In this document: positions 1 to 12,354 of the stretch, in pieces | How the letters are laid out: the number at the start of each line of letters is the position of its first letter | Position numbering within the stretch: the first letter of the stretch is position 1 | Assembly: GCF_022682495.2 (NCBI RefSeq) | Contig: NC_071398.1 | Span: 89,319,398-89,383,397 of the forward strand | Reading direction: 5' to 3' | Source: Desmodus rotundus | Lineage: Eukaryota > Chordata > Mammalia > Chiroptera > Phyllostomidae | DNA length: 64,000 bases | Position numbers and translations under genes: made by a program | The notes under the pieces: model-generated | The model's database searches: none | Seen by the model: only the letters and a program-made list of their open reading frames with translations | Told to the model about the DNA's origin: nothing

Positions 1-231
1 CAGCAGGATGGTCCTACGGGCAGTTTTAAAAGCCTCAGAACATGATTAAAAATTTTAGTAAAAAATTATACTTCTCCTAAGTTAGTAATTATCCCATTAA
101 TTTTCTACAACAAAGACAAATTACAATCCTTAATGCACTGATTCTGTTGGCTCCTTCCTGGGGCCCGAAACCCTCCAGGACTCACTAATGCCCCTGGGGT
201 AGAGCCCAAGATATGTGGACTTTCAAGCTAG

Positions 232-400
232 ACATGTCCTCAGGGATCACTGAAGCCAAGGTTCTTAATGTTACAGATGAGAATACTGAAGGCCAGGGAG
301 TTTAGGTGACTGACTCAGGGTCCGCCAGGTCCCAGACCCACTGACCCACTCCTGTCACCTCTCCCTACTGCTCCAAGGTAACTCTCCATCATAGCATCCT
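232..400 (-). repeat. MIR SINE fragment, antisense
   Basis: Resembles the antisense MIR core: 'ttacagatgagaatactgaaggccaggga' corresponds to the usual fossil 'tttacagatgaggaaactgaggc', followed by 'ggtccgccaggtcccagacc'. MIRs are ancient tRNA-derived SINEs shared by mammals. The copy is diverged and its edges are approximate. The first 230 bases of the window show nothing recognisable. Confidence 0.45.
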
Positions 401-479
401 CTCCCTCCCATCAGGTGGTCCCACAGACCACCCTTCCCCCTCAACATTCTGCTCCCATGCCCACCTCTCTACTGCTTAA

Positions 480-668
480 GCCTTTACTCTTCCAGTAAGA
501 AGCCTCCACACCATTCTGTCCCTTCCTTCCTTTTCTCTCTGTACTAAACTCTTACTGATAGAGTCAATTATTTGGTGTTTCTTAGAGGGAAGAAATCATC
601 TCTTGTGTGTGTCTCGCCTGCTCTGTTGGGTGCGCTCCCAGGCAGAGAGTAGGAACTCAATAACCAAC
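480..668 (+). repeat. L2 LINE 3' end (first of three)
   Basis: A pyrimidine-rich L2 3'-UTR-like stretch ends in 'agagagtaggaactcaataac', which corresponds to the L2 terminus 'catagtaggcgctcaataaa'. It is the first of three same-orientation L2 3' ends in the left 1.8 kb. Diverged; the 5' edge is uncertain. Confidence 0.45.
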
Positions 669-739
669 CCTTTTCAAAACGGCGAGCAGTGGGCTGCCTT
701 GGTCTTCCCTCCTCCGCACCAGCAACCTGCCCTGCCTCT

Positions 740-1012
740 GCCTAGAAGGCTCTCCTTCCTCACCTTTGCCTGGCTAACTTCTACTTCGTGCGAGCTGTCC
801 TTCCCCAAAGGTCCCAGTACACCTGGTAATTCCCCTTCACAGCCCTCATAGAGTACAGGATTCTCAATGCCTAATTGCCTATCACTTCGACAAGTCTAGA
901 ATATAAACTCCCCGAGAGACAAAGACTATATGTTTCTTGTTCCCTATTATATCCCCAGCTTCTAATGGTGCTTAGCTCAAAATATGGGCTCGATAAATAA
1001 ATAAAAAATGAA
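740..1012 (+). repeat. L2 LINE 3' end (second of three)
   Basis: The order of motifs matches the L2 3' UTR. First comes 'ctttgcctggctaacttctac'-type text, then 'aaactccccgagagacaaag' (consensus: aactccttgagggcaggga), 'tatatccccagcttctaatg', and the terminal 'gctcgataaataaataaaaaatgaatg'. L2 is an ancient, dead mammalian LINE, so this is a fossil without coding capacity. Confidence 0.75.
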
Positions 1013-1044
1013 TGCTTCCTGAAAGAAAGTTTAAACTTCTTCCG

Positions 1045-1822
1045 ATGGAAATCAAGGCTTTCCAACTACCTCTCCAATCTCACCCATTTGTTGGTAGGTG
1101 CCAGTCCAGCCTCCAGCTACTAGCCGCTGAACAATGCTCATATTCTAACCTTAACTGCTTTTGGTCAGTTTCACTTAAACCGGAAGGCCTCTCCATTAAT
1201 CTCTCCCTGTTATTCAAATTGTACCCATTCTTCAAGGTTCAGAACAAGTCTTATCGCCTCTAAGAAACCTTGCCGCAGACCACACAGATCTTCCCCTTCT
1301 CTAAATGCATCCGCATATGTCCGTACAGCCCATTCACCACCGATGCTTTGTTGCTACCTGTCTGCAGTCATCTTCCCATCTCAGTCTATCCTGGCCTATG
1401 GGACCACCCCTTTTTCTGAAGTCAGCATTTACCTTCTTTAAAATAAAAAAAAAAAAGATTTTATTTATTTATCTTTAGAGAGGGGGAAGGGAAGGGGAGA
1501 AACATCAATGTATGGTTGCCTCTCACGCGCCCCCTACTGGGGACTTGGCTCACAACCCAGGCATGTGCCCTGGCCTGGGAATCAAACCAGGGACCCTTTG
1601 GTTTGCAGGCCCTCATTCAATCCACTGAGCTACACCAGCCAGGACCACCCTCATGTAGGAAATAATTACACACACAGTCATCTCCTGGACTGTGTTTCGT
1701 ATTATTGACTTCAGTGCATTTTGTCTTGGTGTCCTAATTCATTTGTGAATTTTTCAAGGCAAGTCATGCTTTTGATGTCTTTGAGTCTGTGCAATTCTTT
1801 GTAGGAGGTTAATAAATACTTC
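1045..1822 (+). repeat. L2 LINE 3' UTR fragment split by a VES SINE (third of three)
   Basis: L2-3'UTR-like text runs before the SINE ('cctctccaatctcacccatttg', 'cattcttcaaggttcagaacaag') and resumes after it ('cttggtgtcctaattcatttg', 'caaggcaagtcatgctt', 'gtaggaggttaataaatact'). The VES at 1452-1646 therefore landed inside this L2. Assignment rests on motif order, not on alignment. Confidence 0.5.
1452..1646 (-). mobile_element. VES SINE (bat tRNA-derived), antisense
   Basis: Reading the minus strand, the element starts 'tcctggctggtgtagctcag', has the tRNA-like head with A-box and B-box-like segments, continues through 'ccctggtttgattcccaggc' and the '(c/t)agtaggggg' region, and ends in an A/T-rich tail, seen on plus as 'gattttatttatttatcttt' preceded by A-rich sequence. 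VES SINEs are known only from bats, so this copy is a taxonomic marker. I found no convincing target-site duplication: a nearby 'ccaccc' repeat lies 45 bases from the tail and was discounted. Confidence 0.9.
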
Positions 1823-1829
1823 TTACTTG

Positions 1830-3670
1830 ACGTGTTGGCTACAAAGCGAAAGTGTACAGGCTGAGAGAATTATGCAAATTATGAAAAAGTCACTTTTTCC
1901 AAAAGTGCAGTTGAAAACTTTGAATTATTAGAGGCTGTTTAAAAGATCTGTTGATGGTATAATTACACCATAATTTAATAAAATCACTTTCTGGATAAAG
2001 GTTATTTTTAAGTAGAAACTTTTGTCCATACGATAGAAAATTCTGAATAGAACCAAAAATTTAGAGGAAAAGGAATAAAAAGAGCAAGAAAGAAAAACAT
2101 ATGCCCAAGAGTGACACTCCCCACCCCACACCTAGCTGTGGGGTGTGTGTGGCTGCAGCATCCACAATTGCATCAGTTAACTTTTATCACAAGGTCAAGT
2201 TCACGACTGAGTTACCATCATGGCTCCACGATTGTCTGCCCAGCAACTAACTGCCCACGAACAAAACAATTCTCCCAGTACTGCAGGGGGAGGAGGGGAG
2301 GAAATCAATCTCTTTTTCCTAGTTTGCCATCAACATTTCCTTACAATTATTCTTTTGATGTACTGTGTCTAACTACTTCATTTATTTATTTCCTATCTCA
2401 CCACACTCCTCCCCAAAATATGTCCAGCAGCTGTTTTCAACCATAAATACAATCTTGGAACATAAATGCGTGCTCAGGATTCAAAAATTCAGGGTTCAGT
2501 AACCTAGCAACAGAATGCTAAGACCTCCAAATCTGTACCCTCCACCGCCGCATATCCACATATCCCCAGGACATTAAGTCTGCAAACCCACTGCTCAACT
2601 CAGGTTTGGCTGATCACAAATCAATACTGGCCGGCAATGGGAAGGTCACAAAACACAGGAGGCTTTTTGCTGGGCTCCAACAGCTCGAGTGTCGAGGACT
2701 ACAAATAGGAAGTGTACACCAGACACATTACCAGAGCCCCACAGAGTGGCCAATTAGGACTCAACACTGGGAAAATCCAAATGAGCCACATCTCACATAT
2801 GCCAAAAGCTGAACACGGGGTTTCGTAGAAACCAACAAATGAACCCACTACCGGGAGCATTCTGCCTGATGAAGACGACAAGAGGGAAAGAAAAGGACAC
2901 TTTAATGCTTTCTTTGAATGAATTAATGAAAGGTGAATTCTCATCCCCAAGAGATACTCCACGAAATAAAATAAAGACTCATTTAAAAGTAAGACTCGTA
3001 TCTGCCTCCCTGTTCTGTAGCTTGTCCTCATTTTCTCTACCTTGCTTTAATGAACATGGGTTTCTGGGGGCATTTTAATGAAAGGTCCTTCATTTCTTAA
3101 AAAATACATGTTTTTTTTATTGGTTTCCCTCCCCTACACCATAGTGAAGGTCATGATACAGGAAAACAGCATAACGATGTGGGTTTTCTTAATCAACCCT
3201 CCAAGCAGTGGCAAAAATAAATGAAACATGGGAGACTGTTTATTTGTATGTCAAGGAGAAAGTGAAATTCTCCATAGGGTGACACAATCATTTGTTTTCC
3301 CCAATGAGGCAAACAAATCAAATAGGAATAAAACAGGAGCCTACCCTTCATCATTCATGGTGTAATGGGTTCCTGCTAGATTAACCAGTCTCTTTCCTTG
3401 TTAGACTCTCCAAAAAAACAGATGTACAGTGACATCAGCAAAACAGCCAGAGATCATCAATCCACAAGACAGGAAGTGCAGCGGCCAGCCTTGCATCGTT
3501 TTTAAACATTAGCTGGCTCCCAGCTGCTGGCTCTGGCTTTGCTGTCAGGGTATGGGCTCCCCAGCAAGACGTGCCTTTGGGTAGGGGCAATGATCAGCAG
3601 GCTTTCTGGGTAGCAGTGCCCTAACACATGAAGACCCAAACCTGCGCAAGCTCTCCGGATCTGGTGGCTT
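1830..3670. other. Stretch without recognised features
   Basis: A/T-rich unique-looking sequence. Open frames are below 115 codons, occur on both strands and lack splice-site or composition support. A short T-run lies near 3111. I see no repeat family I can name and no gene. Confidence 0.6.
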
Positions 3671-3675
3671 AAGGT

Positions 3676-3700
3676 AAAAAAAAAAAAAAAAAAAAAAAAA
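3676..3700. repeat. 25-base poly(A) run
   Basis: An uninterrupted run of A. It could be the tail of a retroposed sequence on the plus strand, but the upstream 200 bases do not resemble VES, MIR or L1, no AATAAA lies just upstream, and no flanking direct repeat is visible. Confidence 0.9.
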
Positions 3701-3704
3701 TCGT

Positions 3705-5105
3705 AAGCCCACTGAATCCAATGAGAAGCAGCCAATGGTGCTCCTCTCCCCTCCAACAAATTTATTAGAAGCTAGATATCAACAACATTCTGTCAAGAAG
3801 CCCAAAGACAGAGTGTGTAAGGCATCAGGGAGCCCCGGCACTAGCGTGTCTGGCTCTAGCATAGCCCATTAGGTTACCATGCTGCTTATAAGAAACAAGT
3901 CAGTCAGCTCACCCTGGCTGGCTGAGCGCCCTGAGGTCCAAGCAAGAGGCGTGGCCACATGAGGAATGATACAGGCGCTCCTGGTCCCGGGAGTGGGGCA
4001 GGGGCTGACAATGACAATGCCCCTCTACCAGTGATGCTCAGACGATAGCGGGTGCGTGAGCATCTGCATTTTCTGTAGAGAAAACGGGCACAAGGAAGAC
4101 AAGAGAAGTGGGGACAAGTCGGAGATAAGGAAGGAAACCTGCTCTCAGTGCCAAACAGGGATGGAGAGCTGGGGAGCTCAGGGCACCCACTGGCCTCACG
4201 TCCACCCCCTTTCCCACTTGCAGAGCCTTGCACTCACTCCCCCTGGGCTCTGTCATCTGCCAGGGTCTTCACTGGATGGGACAGACGACACTGACAGCCC
4301 AATTCTAGAGGCCGGTGAAGTCCACCAGATCAAGGACACCCCTGGAGAGATGAAAACGGGGAAGTGCCACCTTCAGAAATAGAGGTCCTTGCCCCATTGT
4401 GATCGACTTCGCCTGAGAGTCCCAGGGACTTGGTGAACAAACATAAAATCCAGGAGAGTTATTAGAGCATATTCGATGGTATTGATAACATGGCCAACCT
4501 CGCTACCTCTGGCTGGCACACCCACAACTCAGTCTCTGTTGAGCGTCCACTGAAGCTGCCTTTCGTTTGGGCTGAAGACATCTTTAAGGGAGTCCCATTG
4601 CTCCTGGCAAGTGTGGTTGCTAGAATGGGCAGCGAACACAGGGGCCTGGGGACGCACTCAATGACTTCCTCCTGCCTCTTGCAGGTTCCGCCACCTCTGA
4701 TCTATTTCTAGCACTGCCTTCCAACAGGGTTTGGAATTAAATCTGTGGCGAAGATGTCTAGAGAAAAGCAGTGACAGTTTCCGAAGGAAATGTTGTGATT
4801 TTGTCTCCGGCGAGGGCTCTCTGGGCTTTCTTTGTTGTGGGAGGGGCCGCATGGGGAATTGCAGGGTGAAAAACAACGAAAGAACAGGAGAGAAATGGGG
4901 TGTAAGGGAAGGACACGCTGAGCAGCTGGGGGCGGAGGGCGGAACCTGGAAAGAGCCAGAGAAAAAGTGAAAGACATAAAAATCAAAGAGAAGGGAATGA
5001 GTGCAAAAGCGTTTACGAATCCTTTCTCTGGCAGGTCAGCACGACCTCTGGACTCCTCCGAGTGCACAGTTTCAGGAAGTCTCTTGCCCTCCTCTCCACC
5101 ACCCC
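3705..5105. other. Stretch without recognised features
   Basis: Moderately GC sequence with overlapping short open frames on both strands (for example 4708-5118 minus). Proline- and serine-rich translations follow base composition rather than a domain. No gene, RNA or repeat family recognised. Confidence 0.55.
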
Positions 5106-5109
5106 ACCC

Positions 5110-5275
5110 TCCCCACACTGCATCCCTACTGCCTGCTTACGTGTCAGTCTGCAGGACACACCCTGAGTGACAAACACAGGAGCTCTCTTATTCACTTAAA
5201 GAAAAAAATCTATCCCCAACTCTTAGCAAAGCGACTGATGCATAGGAGGTGTTCAACACATGTTTGCCAAGTACC
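5110..5275 (+). repeat. L2 LINE 3' end, diverged
   Basis: 'ctatccccaactcttagcaaagcgactgatgcataggaggtgttcaacacatgtt' matches the L2 terminal order 'tatccccagcgcctagcacagtg...tagtaggcgctcaataaatgtt' when compared in short blocks. Only the last ~80 bases are convincing. Confidence 0.5.
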
Positions 5276-5279
5276 GCGA

Positions 5280-6750
5280 ATCCTGAAAACGAAGAAGGTG
5301 TTACTCAATGGATATCGGCCATAACAATCCCAGGGCAGCTTTGGGATCTTAAGCGGACAGCACAACAAACAGTAATAAATCCTTCCATAAGAAAGGAAAG
5401 TCTGTCCGTCCCTGGGAAATAAACAAGGAAAGCTGTGTGCAGGTTCTCTCGGTATTCCACGAGGACAAATTAGGCACTTCTATACCCGGCCTCCCTCCCT
5501 ATGGGTGCAGATTTAACAGTTTGCACTCTTTGGCCTACGAGCATCATGGTCAACCTTCGAAGAGTCTGATTTACCCTTCACCTCCTCCAAGAACAACTTG
5601 GATGTTGGGAAAATACAGCCCAGTCTGTTCGACTGATGAACTTCTCGGATATCAGACTTTACTAAATAAATTCCTTGCCAGACCACTTGCTAATTTTCTT
5701 TTCTAGTGAAGATGGGAGAAACTGACATGAAAATGCAGGGCCCTGGAAATGTCTATAATATTAACATTTCCAAGAAAGGAATCAAGATTCAGACACAAAA
5801 GCGCCTCATAACACTCAGCACATGGTGATAGCCATAGAAAGCAGCAAGATAGTCGTGATGTAAATATAAGTACCACTGAGATCTTCTGGGTCTGTTTTTA
5901 AACCATACACTTGGCTTTATTCAAGGAATGGGAAAACCTTTAACAGAATTACCTCTAAAACAGAGAAATTCGATAAAAGTACAAATACTACTCCAATCCC
6001 TATTTATTTAAATTTGCCACAAACTCATTTATGCAAGAGTTAATTTCTCACTCTTGTTGAAGTTGCAGCATTCTATCATTTTTGTTTCCTGAAGCAACTC
6101 TTAATTCCCCTTAAACTCCAAGCGAGCCGAGGTTTGATTCTTTCAAGGCATATATTTAGAAATGAATGAAAATTAACTTTGTTATGAGAAAATTTCCAGT
6201 CTCTTGTGATAACTTGCAACAAGCCAGACTGCTGTAAAAGACAGAGTTGGTACAAATAAATGAAGACATTAAAGTGACATACTTTTGGAGCATTACTTCA
6301 AATTACGGCAAAGTCAAAACCATACCCATTTACTATTCAGTACAAGACTGCGAAGCATAATATATAGTTTTTGGGTTTTTTGGGGGGGGTTTCAAAGAGT
6401 CTAGATCTAGCAGTATATATGTTAACCCCTTTAGAGAAGATTTCTTTTGTTTCCCCAGTGGGACCCAACACAGATGAACAAGTGCGTAGGAGATTATGAC
6501 AAACATTTTCCCCTTATCAATCTTTGGTTAAACTCCCCAAGAGAAGAGAAGATTAGCAGAAGATGAACAAAAGGGCAAACACCATTCGAACAACCTATAC
6601 CGTACACCACAAAACAGTAATACTTCCTCTCCTGGGATCACTTGCCCAGCCCTCAGATACCTGCACCCCAGGCAAGGCTCCATGAGAGGGCAGAATCCAG
6701 GGTCCCCTTGGCCATGCAGCCCCACACCAGGCACAGGACACTCAACACCA
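5280..6750. other. Stretch without recognised features
   Basis: A/T-rich unique-looking sequence. It contains a short T/G run near 6371-6390 (tttgggttttttggggggggtt), a homopolymer block. No gene or named repeat is visible. Confidence 0.55.
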
Positions 6751-6751
6751 C

Positions 6752-6985
6752 CTCCAGAGGCAGCGTGGGGCAGTCAAACAGATTGGAGAAGACTCAGGTT
6801 CTGCTATTTATCAGCTACAAGGCCCCGAGAAAGTTAATTAATCTCTTTAACCTCAGTTTCCTCTTCTATAAAATGGGTATAATACCATCTACACGGTAGG
6901 AAAGTTCTAAGCATTGGAAGCCAAGTCTACAAAGCAACTGCCAGGACCCAAGCACTGAGTAGACACTTAACAGAAGTTAGCTGTT
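6752..6985 (+). repeat. MIR SINE
   Basis: Nearly full-length MIR in sense orientation: 'ggcagcgtggggcagtcaaac' head, 'ggttctgctatttatcagct', the core 'cctcagtttcctcttctataa' + 'aatgggtataataccatct', and a tail with 'cactgagtagacacttaaca'. This is one of the best-preserved MIR copies in the window. Confidence 0.85.
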
Positions 6986-7061
6986 TCTTATAAATACGTG
7001 AATATGCATTAGGAAGTACACACACTTCTGAATGATAAAAATGGCTATTATTGCCTAAATG

Positions 7062-7165
7062 ATCTTTTTTAAATTTTTTATTTTTTAATTTTTATTGTTA
7101 TTCAATTACAGTTGTATGCCTTTTCTCCCCATCCCTCCACCCCACCCCAGCTGATCTTTATACTA
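7062..7165 (-). mobile_element. L1 3' end, bat type, antisense
   Basis: The plus strand reads 'tttttatttttattgttattcaattacagttgtatgcc' followed by 'ttctccccatccctccacccc'. This is the reverse complement of the bat L1 terminus, a G-rich block then 'tacaactgtacttgaacaa' and an A-rich tail. A short, heavily 5'-truncated copy with no coding sequence. Confidence 0.7.
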
Positions 7166-7489
7166 AGCTTCACTCCCATACAAAAGCCTCAGGACCCTCG
7201 AAGTTGGTGCGATCACCATTTCCTCATATCCGTAACAAATTGGATCGAGAACGCGGGAAGCAAGCACCCTGACAGCCGGCACGATGCCCATCGCAGAGGC
7301 ACAAAAGAACCGTGGGCAGATGCAACAGTCCAGAAGAATCCAGGCAATGCAGTGACAGTGCCTTCTGCTGACTGAGGCCCCAAACCAGCGTGCACAGGAA
7401 TGATCACAAGAAGTCAGGTTGCCTGTGGCAGGTTGATTCCACTTTTGAAGACGAGGCTGATAAAAATCTATGTAAAATATATTTCTATC

Positions 7490-7672
7490 CAACTTGTTAG
7501 TCTCTACTCCCTCCAGCTGGAGTCCACATCTGTCCCCTTGGGTTCTCACAGCATCTTGCTGGCTTCTCTGGTGTACAGCTGCTCACAGTCTAGCCTATGC
7601 ATCAGTAGAGCCTAAGCACCTTGAAAGAAGGTAAGCGGTTTTATTGATCTTTGCTCAATAAGTTGTTGCCGA
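7490..7672 (+). repeat. L2 LINE 3' end, diverged
   Basis: L2-like order: 'cacagtctagcctatgcat', 'agcaccttgaaagaaggtaag', 'gatctttgctcaataagttgttgcc'. Divergence is high, so the family call is tentative. Confidence 0.4.
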
Positions 7673-7967
7673 CTATACCAATTTTCCTCTCAAGATGGCA
7701 GATGCAATTCTAGTCACTTCTATGTTCCCAACAAGTTCCTTCCTGTGAAGTGCAGAATACTCTTTAAATATCTTCACAGTTGACTACTTCTGCAGCAACT
7801 CTGTCTTATGGAGCGTTTATTTACAACTCTAAAATACCGGCGGCAGTGTTATCATCACGATAAGGCAAGAGATAACGTCAAACCAAATGATCACCATCAC
7901 CATCTCCAGGAAGCTTTCCCAGATGACCTCTGCCCAGTTTGGTCTTCTTGCTCTCCCCAAATGCTCA

Positions 7968-8235
7968 AACCATTCATTCATTTCGTTCAGTCAATCATTA
8001 CCCTGTTGTGGGCTGGCGCTGGACTAGGCACACCTGGACATATAGAAATATAGAGATGAAAGTGTTTGTCTCCAGTGGAATGATCGGTAGGGGGTAAAAG
8101 GTGAGCAATTAAGAAACTGCATAGAGTGAGCATAAAACCAAGTAGGGGAGATAAAGTCACAAGGTATGGCTGCAGGGATTCAAGGAAGAGCATGCAGAAG
8201 GCAGGGAGACACGTGGAGAATTTGAACAGGAAAAA
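7968..8235 (-). repeat. L2 LINE 3' region, antisense
   Basis: Starts 'attcattcatttcgttcag', continues 'gggctggcgctggactaggca' (reverse complement of the L2 'cctagcacagtgcctggc' region) and 'aaagtgtttgtctccagtgga', then the L2 antisense extension with 'agggattcaaggaagagcatgcagaaggcag'-type text. Not coding. Confidence 0.6.
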
Positions 8236-8239
8236 CCAT

Positions 8240-10565
8240 CAAATCGGGGACTCGCGCTATCATGATTGTTTCTAAAGAGGAAGAATGGGGATTATCTTTA
8301 CTGCAAAAGAACAGAAACATATCATTGACAATCATCAAGTTTCTATCTCAGAAGTAAACACTTGGTATTGCCTTTAATTTGATTCATAAAAGAGGAAGTT
8401 AAATTGAAGCAGGAAGCAGTGAACAGGGATCAGGTGCCAACCCAACAGCTCACAGCAAGTGAGAACCAGGTTCAAGAACATGCTCCACACAGAGAATTAT
8501 GTCGTGGCCTGGGGTGTTTTCAGGGGCTATTAAAAAGCTGGAAAGTATCTAACCCTCACTGTCCCTTAATCCCTGAAGTTTCACATGTGAAAACTAACAG
8601 CTCTTCCTTGAAGAACAAGTCAAACACAGCAATTATAAACAAACAACCCAGTGAAAAACCAGTTTGGGTCAAGCTTCCTTCAGAAATTAAAAGTCAACAC
8701 AGGTGGCAGAGTCAGGCAATGTCAAGGCTTTGGAACAAGAGAGGATATTCACATCAGTACGTTCAGCAAACTAATAAAAAGACAAAACGCTGAAACGCAG
8801 GCCCGTGTTTACCCTGGGTTATTTCCTTTAGGAAAATGGAACACTAGTTTCCTGAGAAAGGTACATCCAGTGAAAATGTGATACACACATTAGTCAATAC
8901 GTTAAGATTTTATGGAAAGCAAAGAAGGAATTGCAAAACCAAAGCAAAATGACATCAGAAGCACTGCTTTCCGCTCCACCTGCGCCCAAGGCGACGCTGC
9001 ATTTCCCTGGGGCTTCAAAGATGTCAAAGTCGTGATGAACAGCAAGCATAGAGCTGTCCCCCCTGTTCCTAGCATCTCTGGAGGAGGGAATGGGGCTCAG
9101 TTCTTCAGTATAAGCTTGGCTGCAACGCAACTCTCGCTTCCTCCCCCCAAAGTGACGTGGGCTGGGGTCCTCACCACTTAAAGACATTTCACAGTGTGCT
9201 GCCCAGTCCTAAGATTTTTTCTAGAAACAGGTTGTGCCTCCTCATCAGCCTGCTTGTTCACCATTTAGAAGGGAAATAAGCTTGGCTGCATAGAAATCAT
9301 TGGCCTCTAGAACACAGCAATTCTCCCCAAAAAAGTCCATTTATGCTTTTTTCTGACCGAAAGTTTTCCATTCACAAGGCCAGGGAAAGCTTTTGAGGCA
9401 CAAACAATGGCAGTGAGGCAAGGCTACCAAATTTTTTAAAGGCCTAAAAGTTGCACATCAGTAGAGCTGTTTGTAGTGACAGCTATGGTGGGTCACCAGA
9501 GAGGCGAAACAAGCAAGATGCAGCTGATGCCCCCACCCCGCATAACCTGAACAATCTCTTCGACCTGGTGTGACCCCAGAGAGAAAAGGATTTGTAGAAT
9601 GTGTGTTCTTTTGCTTCAGAAAGGCCAGCCTACGTTCGCTCTGAGCCATCAGCCGCACAGACGCACTGTGGAAAGGTGCACAAACCAGGGCCTTCCCACT
9701 GCACACGGTGCTAACACCCTCCTCTTGCCCCCGGGCCAAGCTGGGGTCAGGCTGATATTACATGAGGCAAATAGGACCTTACTTCACAAGCAGAAAAACA
9801 CAGAGCTCGCTTTGGGGACAACCCTCCCTTCTGCGGTTTCCGACAAACACAACGTTATCCAGTCACGTGCATCCAATGGCGACCCCACCAGGGAGATGAG
9901 AAGTGTGATGCCCCTTTGGATGGACGGGCTAGAGAGCTGGGCTTGCAGCCACACTTGCAAAGAAGGGAATTTTGTTCTGACTCAGGCTGTGGGGACTCTA
10001 AGCAAATTTTTTTGAAGGGAGTAAGCCCTTCATAGGAGACGTGATGGTGAGACCATCGCCCCTGCCAACCAAGCCTTCTATCTTGTCAACAAGCAATAAG
10101 CTCCGTCCAAGAGGCATTCCAGAAAATGTTCATCAGGAACACACCTACGTTGCACACACACGTCTAGTGGGAGTTTAAGAAGCATTCCGCATGCTACCCA
10201 GGCAAGTTTCATTTAAGTAGTTTGTTTTGGCTGTGGCTTCTGATTTTAACGGTAAAGGCAAAGCAAAAGATCACTTGGGCACTGATTAGCGCTTTTATTC
10301 ATCTCCAGTAATGAACTAACATTAATATTTACTTCTAAAAACAATTATTTATAAAGGATGTAATCACTCAATGGAACATTTGTTCATGAAGTTTATAAAC
10401 ATGGAAAACTTCGGCTTTCTGATGCTTATAATTCACTAATGGCCTTCTTGTAAACTTGCAGCAGAAGAGGCCACCAGCGTGCGAGCTACTCATTTTGGGG
10501 GGAATTCTGTCCTTCACTTTTAGTTCATTTGTTTTTGAGCATGCTGTGCAACCCGCTGAAGTTTT
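8240..10565. other. Stretch without recognised features
   Basis: Mixed-composition unique-looking DNA. Open frames up to 138 codons (9599-10015 plus) have no recognisable domain and compete with a frame on the opposite strand. No gene or named repeat is supported. Confidence 0.55.
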
Positions 10566-10569
10566 AGAG

Positions 10570-10571
<2 letters not shown>

Positions 10572-10607
<36 letters not shown>
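10572..10607. repeat. (GT)18 microsatellite
   Basis: Perfect GT/CA dinucleotide repeat, 36 bases. It gives Thr-His or Cys-Val runs in translated frames, which explains the local ORFs on both strands. Likely length-polymorphic. Confidence 0.98.
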
Positions 10608-10609
<2 letters not shown>

Positions 10610-10610
<1 letters not shown>

Positions 10611-12350
10611 ATTCTTTAGACCCATAACGCAGAATACGGTTGATGGCTGATGGGCAGATTGAGATTAAAACCAATGTTTCACAATTGGGTAAAACCATAA
10701 AACTTTTTTTAAAGGCACAGCAATTATTTTTATGTGATTCATTTCTTTAAACCATAGCTTTAATAAGCAATTTTTATACTGTGAATTCAGAGGTAAGCTG
10801 AAACTTTTTCCCCCTCCATCCTCATCGCTGATTTTCAAAGAACAAAAGAACTCATTAGCACAAAAAATGAGTTAGTTTTTCTCCCTGACCTTTATAAAGC
10901 CTTTCATCCAGATAAAATTTAATTGCGTTTAATATTAATATGGACATAGCAGAGGACAGGAAAGTTAATGCACAAGGCAGGCAATTTGGCTGCATGTTTA
11001 TTTTGATAACCTTTCTCTAGCTGTGTGTGTGTGCACTTTTGGGGGCATGCCACAACCTGCAAGGCAGGTACCTTCCTGGGACTGTCACTTCTGCTAATGT
11101 CATCATAAAACTCACAAAGTCTCATTCTCTGTATTTACGGCATGTTGACATCCATTAAAATGCATATATAATTGGGCAGACCACACGGTCTACCCCTGAC
11201 ACCCTTCTCCGACTTAGTTCTGCAGGTGAGTTGCTAGACACCTACCAAGTTACGATTGGGGGCTAGGTGGGATGGGGGGGAGTCCCGGAGAGGGCAGCCA
11301 ATAGCCCCCTGTCTGGACGGGGCACTGGGCTTGAAAGCCTCCTTAGATCGTGGGAACCATGCTCCCCATTTCACTGCCCCAGTAAAGGAGCACTTTTCTG
11401 ATTCAACCCCAAGTGACAAACCCTTCAGCAACCTCTCTGCAGGGTGACCCACACACCATCCCCTCAGTGGCTACAGCAGATGCCCACCTATGACCTCACT
11501 GGGCTAAACAAATGACTCATACTCCTGGAACGGAAGACACCACGTGCCCCAATCCTACCGTAAAATGCCTCCCTCTATCTCGCGGTCTGTGAGTTACCCA
11601 CACCCCACACAGTGGGCAGGTAGACTTTCCTGTGGTTTCCAAAATCTAGTGTAAGCCTTCCTCCCCCATTGCAGGACTAGGGGCTGGCACATCCACCCTG
11701 CTTTCGGCACCAGCCCCGACCTGGCTGGGCGAGGTTACTAAAGACCCAAGGTGTGTGAGGTGGAGATACGTAGTCACACAGTCAGATACAAACTCCCAGC
11801 TGCTCACCCGTGGGCTTATGAATAGCTTAGAGACAGAGATCTTCATTTTGACTGGCATGATGTGAAAATCATCGACAAAACCTCTCCTGACTAAAACCAT
11901 CCTCAGAAGATTTAAATATTAATTTTCTGGGAAAATGGGTCCGCTCTAACAATATTGAGTTCAGTGGTTCTTGGGTAGTAAGAAATCTAGTTAAAACCCT
12001 ATTTTCATGGCTAAAAATACTCTAACAGAAGTTTAAAAATAAAATTCGAGGAAGTCTAGGAGCAGAATAGTCTTACTTCAAAGCCTTTACCCACTTCTTG
12101 TAAAGGGGAGAGTAAGAAATGGGAGAGAACAGAGGAATCTAGAAAGGGACAGAAATATGTCCCCAAGAAAAACTGCAGCTTGAAAAGGGTCTCTCACGTC
12201 CCCCCTCAGGGGCCACTCCGCACACATCTCCTCTCTTGAGGGAATGGGGTCCATGAGAAAAAGGAGCCCTGTGGTCTCCCTGCCACTATCTCTTCGCAAG
12301 AAGTCAAGGTGGTGCCCACATGGCGGAAAGAGTCTCCAGAGGTCAAGGTC
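10610..12350. other. Stretch without recognised features
   Basis: A/T-rich up to about 11160, then more GC. I recognise no gene, RNA or repeat family. Short frames on both strands near 11234-11452 mirror each other and are not credible genes. Confidence 0.55.
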
Positions 12351-12354
12351 AGTG

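Noticed and set aside
1398..1650. Direct repeat 'ggaccaccc' as target duplication of the first VES
   Set aside because: The left copy lies about 45 bases from the SINE tail, and the match is only nine bases in C-rich sequence.
8404..8793. 129-codon plus-strand frame
   Set aside because: No recognised domain, no splice or promoter context, and length within what chance allows in 64 kb.
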